Source of the DNA: Planosporangium flavigriseum
GTDB lineage: Bacteria > Actinomycetota > Actinomycetes > Mycobacteriales > Micromonosporaceae
DNA length: 64,000 bases
NCBI RefSeq assembly: GCF_011947225.1
Contig: NZ_JAATVW010000005.1
Location: 248,001-312,000 of the forward strand
Direction of reading: 5' to 3'
Both the position numbers and the translations under genes were made by a program. A model generated the notes under the pieces. The model made no database searches. It saw only the letters and a list, made by a program, of their open reading frames with translations, and had not been told where the DNA came from. Of this stretch, positions 62,864 to 64,000 are shown piece after piece. The first letter of the stretch is position 1. Every line of letters starts with the position of its first letter.

Positions 62864-63982
62864 ATGCGTAGCCACCGCCTGCCCGCCTGCGTCACCCTCG
62901 GCGCACTCGCGCTCACCGGCCTCGCGGCGTGTGGGCAGCAGACGGCCAAGACGGAGAAGATCGCTGTCACCGCGTCGGACACCGCCTGCGAGGTCGCCCG
63001 CACCGAACTGCCCGCCGGTGCCCACACCTTCTCCGTGACCAACAAAGGCAGCAAGGTCACTGAGTTCTACGTGTACGCCAAGGACGGCAGCATCAAGGGC
63101 GAGGTGGAGAACATCGGCCCGGGTACCACCCGTGACGTCCACGTCGAGCTGGTGGCCGGAGAGTACGAGAGCGCCTGCAAGCCCGGTATGAAGGGCGATG
63201 GGATCCGGGGGAAGCTGACCGTCACCGGTCAGGCGACGGCGCTCACGTCCGACCCCAAGCTCGCGGCGGCCGTAGCGGCGTACAAGGCGTACGTGTCCGG
63301 TGAGGCGGATGGCCTGCTGGCGAAGACGACCGAGTTCGCGGCGGCCGTGAAGGCGGGCGACGTCGCGAAGGCCAAAGAGCTGTACCCGGTCGCGCGCACC
63401 CACTGGGAGCGCATCGAGCCGGTGGCCGAGTCGTTCGGCGACCTGGACCCGGCGATCGACGCCCGGGAGAACGATGTGGAGGCCGGCCAGGAGTGGACCG
63501 GCTTCCACAAGATCGAGAAGGACCTGTGGACCACCGGCGACGTCAGTGGTGACGCACGCGTAGCTGACAAGCTGGTCGCGGACGTCACGGAGATCGTGCG
63601 CCGAGCGAAGACCGTGGATCTGTCACCGGTTCAGTTGGCCGCCGGCTCCAAGGAACTGCTCGACGAGGTGGCTACCGGAAAGATCACCGGCGAGGAGGAT
63701 CGGTACTCGCACACCGACCTGTGGGACTTCGCCGCCAATCTCGAGGGTGCCAAGGCCGCGATCGACGCGCTGCGCGATGCGCTGGCGGAGCGCGACTCGG
63801 GCCTGCTGACAGCGCTGGATGCCAAGTTCGCGACGGTGCAGGCCGCGCTGGACAAGCACAAGGCCGGTACCGGTTGGAAGCCCTACACGGAACTGTCGAC
63901 GGCTGACACGAAGGAGCTGTCGAACGTCATCAACGGTCTGGCCGAGCCGATCAGCAAGGTTGCGGCGGTAGTCGCCAGGTAG
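62864..63982 (+). CDS. efeO: EfeO-type periplasmic/lipoprotein iron-uptake component
   Basis: 372 residues. Lipobox LTGLAAC (C23) predicts a lipoprotein. An N-terminal cupredoxin-like domain (EKIAVTASDTACEVARTELP, HTFSVTNKGSKVTEFYVYAK) is followed by the EfeO/M75 domain with ARTHWERIEPVAESFGD (HxxE), WTGFHKIEKDLWTTGD and SHTDLWDFAANLEGAK. Binds iron for EfeU. The heme-type peroxidase efeB is not in the window and would lie beyond 64000. ATG start after GGAGCG. Confidence 0.93.
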   Translation: MRSHRLPACVTLGALALTGLAACGQQTAKTEKIAVTASDTACEVARTELPAGAHTFSVTNKGSKVTEFYVYAKDGSIKGEVENIGPGTTRDVHVELVAGEYESACKPGMKGDGIRGKLTVTGQATALTSDPKLAAAVAAYKAYVSGEADGLLAKTTEFAAAVKAGDVAKAKELYPVARTHWERIEPVAESFGDLDPAIDARENDVEAGQEWTGFHKIEKDLWTTGDVSGDARVADKLVADVTEIVRRAKTVDLSPVQLAAGSKELLDEVATGKITGEEDRYSHTDLWDFAANLEGAKAAIDALRDALAERDSGLLTALDAKFATVQAALDKHKAGTGWKPYTELSTADTKELSNVINGLAEPISKVAAVVAR

Positions 63983-64000
63983 CGCCGAGTTCGTCGGAGG

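Overview
The window is high-GC DNA from an actinomycete, most likely a member of the Micromonosporaceae. The evidence is strong G/C codon-third-position bias, GTG starts and probable leaderless promoters, a mycothiol-dependent detoxification gene (mca), three coenzyme F420 biosynthesis genes (fbiA, fbiB, fbiC), a WhiB developmental iron-sulfur regulator, and GAGCGnnGCGAGCG-type repeats (encoding Ser-Glu-Arg-Ser-Glu runs) that I recall from this family. The genus is an inference. I see no rRNA, tRNA or CRISPR array.

Layout. (1) 1-18302 is the conserved actinobacterial block cbs - metB - ilvA - greA - DUF4307 - mca, comparable in order to the Mycobacterium tuberculosis Rv1077-Rv1083 region, but split by about 10 kb of accessory DNA between cbs (ends 708) and metB (starts 11463). 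That stretch holds a long class-V aminotransferase, a Pro-rich membrane-anchored protein, a remnant of spermidine synthase, a four-gene roadblock/LC7-PATAN cluster with no GTPase or kinase, a divergent small-protein/GntR cassette, and two toxin-antitoxin modules bracketed by extra copies of the 3' end of msrA. (2) 18639-30750: a GGDEF-EAL c-di-GMP protein, a YyaL-like thioredoxin-fold protein, purK-purE and a giant (1743-residue) multi-spanning membrane protein. (3) 30948-41908: UDP-glucose dehydrogenase, acyl-CoA dehydrogenase, hotdog thioesterase, acetoacetyl-CoA synthetase, a PGRP-like secreted protein with FG-GAP repeats, a GT4 glycosyltransferase and manC. (4) 41899-49179: fbiB-fbiA, fbiC, whiB, a zincin-like metallopeptidase and DUF3499. 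(5) 49297-54744: a putrescine/GABA-type catabolic set (class-III aminotransferase, Lrp regulator, APC permease, aminobutyraldehyde dehydrogenase). (6) 55032-61823: manB, a Trm112-like protein, a SIS-domain isomerase, a CDF cation transporter, manA and ahcY; together with manC this gives the fructose-6-P to GDP-mannose route. (7) 61915-63982: an iron box followed by the EfeU-EfeO iron importer; efeB would be expected beyond the right edge.

The points most worth a second look are: the repeated msrA 3' end flanking two toxin-antitoxin modules (8367-10293), which suggests the msrA tail is an integration target; a chain of three ATGA stop/start overlaps through two repeat-encoded mini-ORFs between the SIS isomerase and the CDF transporter (57852-57970); the orphan roadblock/PATAN cluster (4291-6819); the same kind of Ser-Glu-Arg repeat spliced in frame into fbiB at its domain junction; a candidate about 95-nt RNA with its own promoter and terminator upstream of ahcY; and a 16-bp palindrome overlapping the whiB promoter whose half-sites resemble BldD sites.
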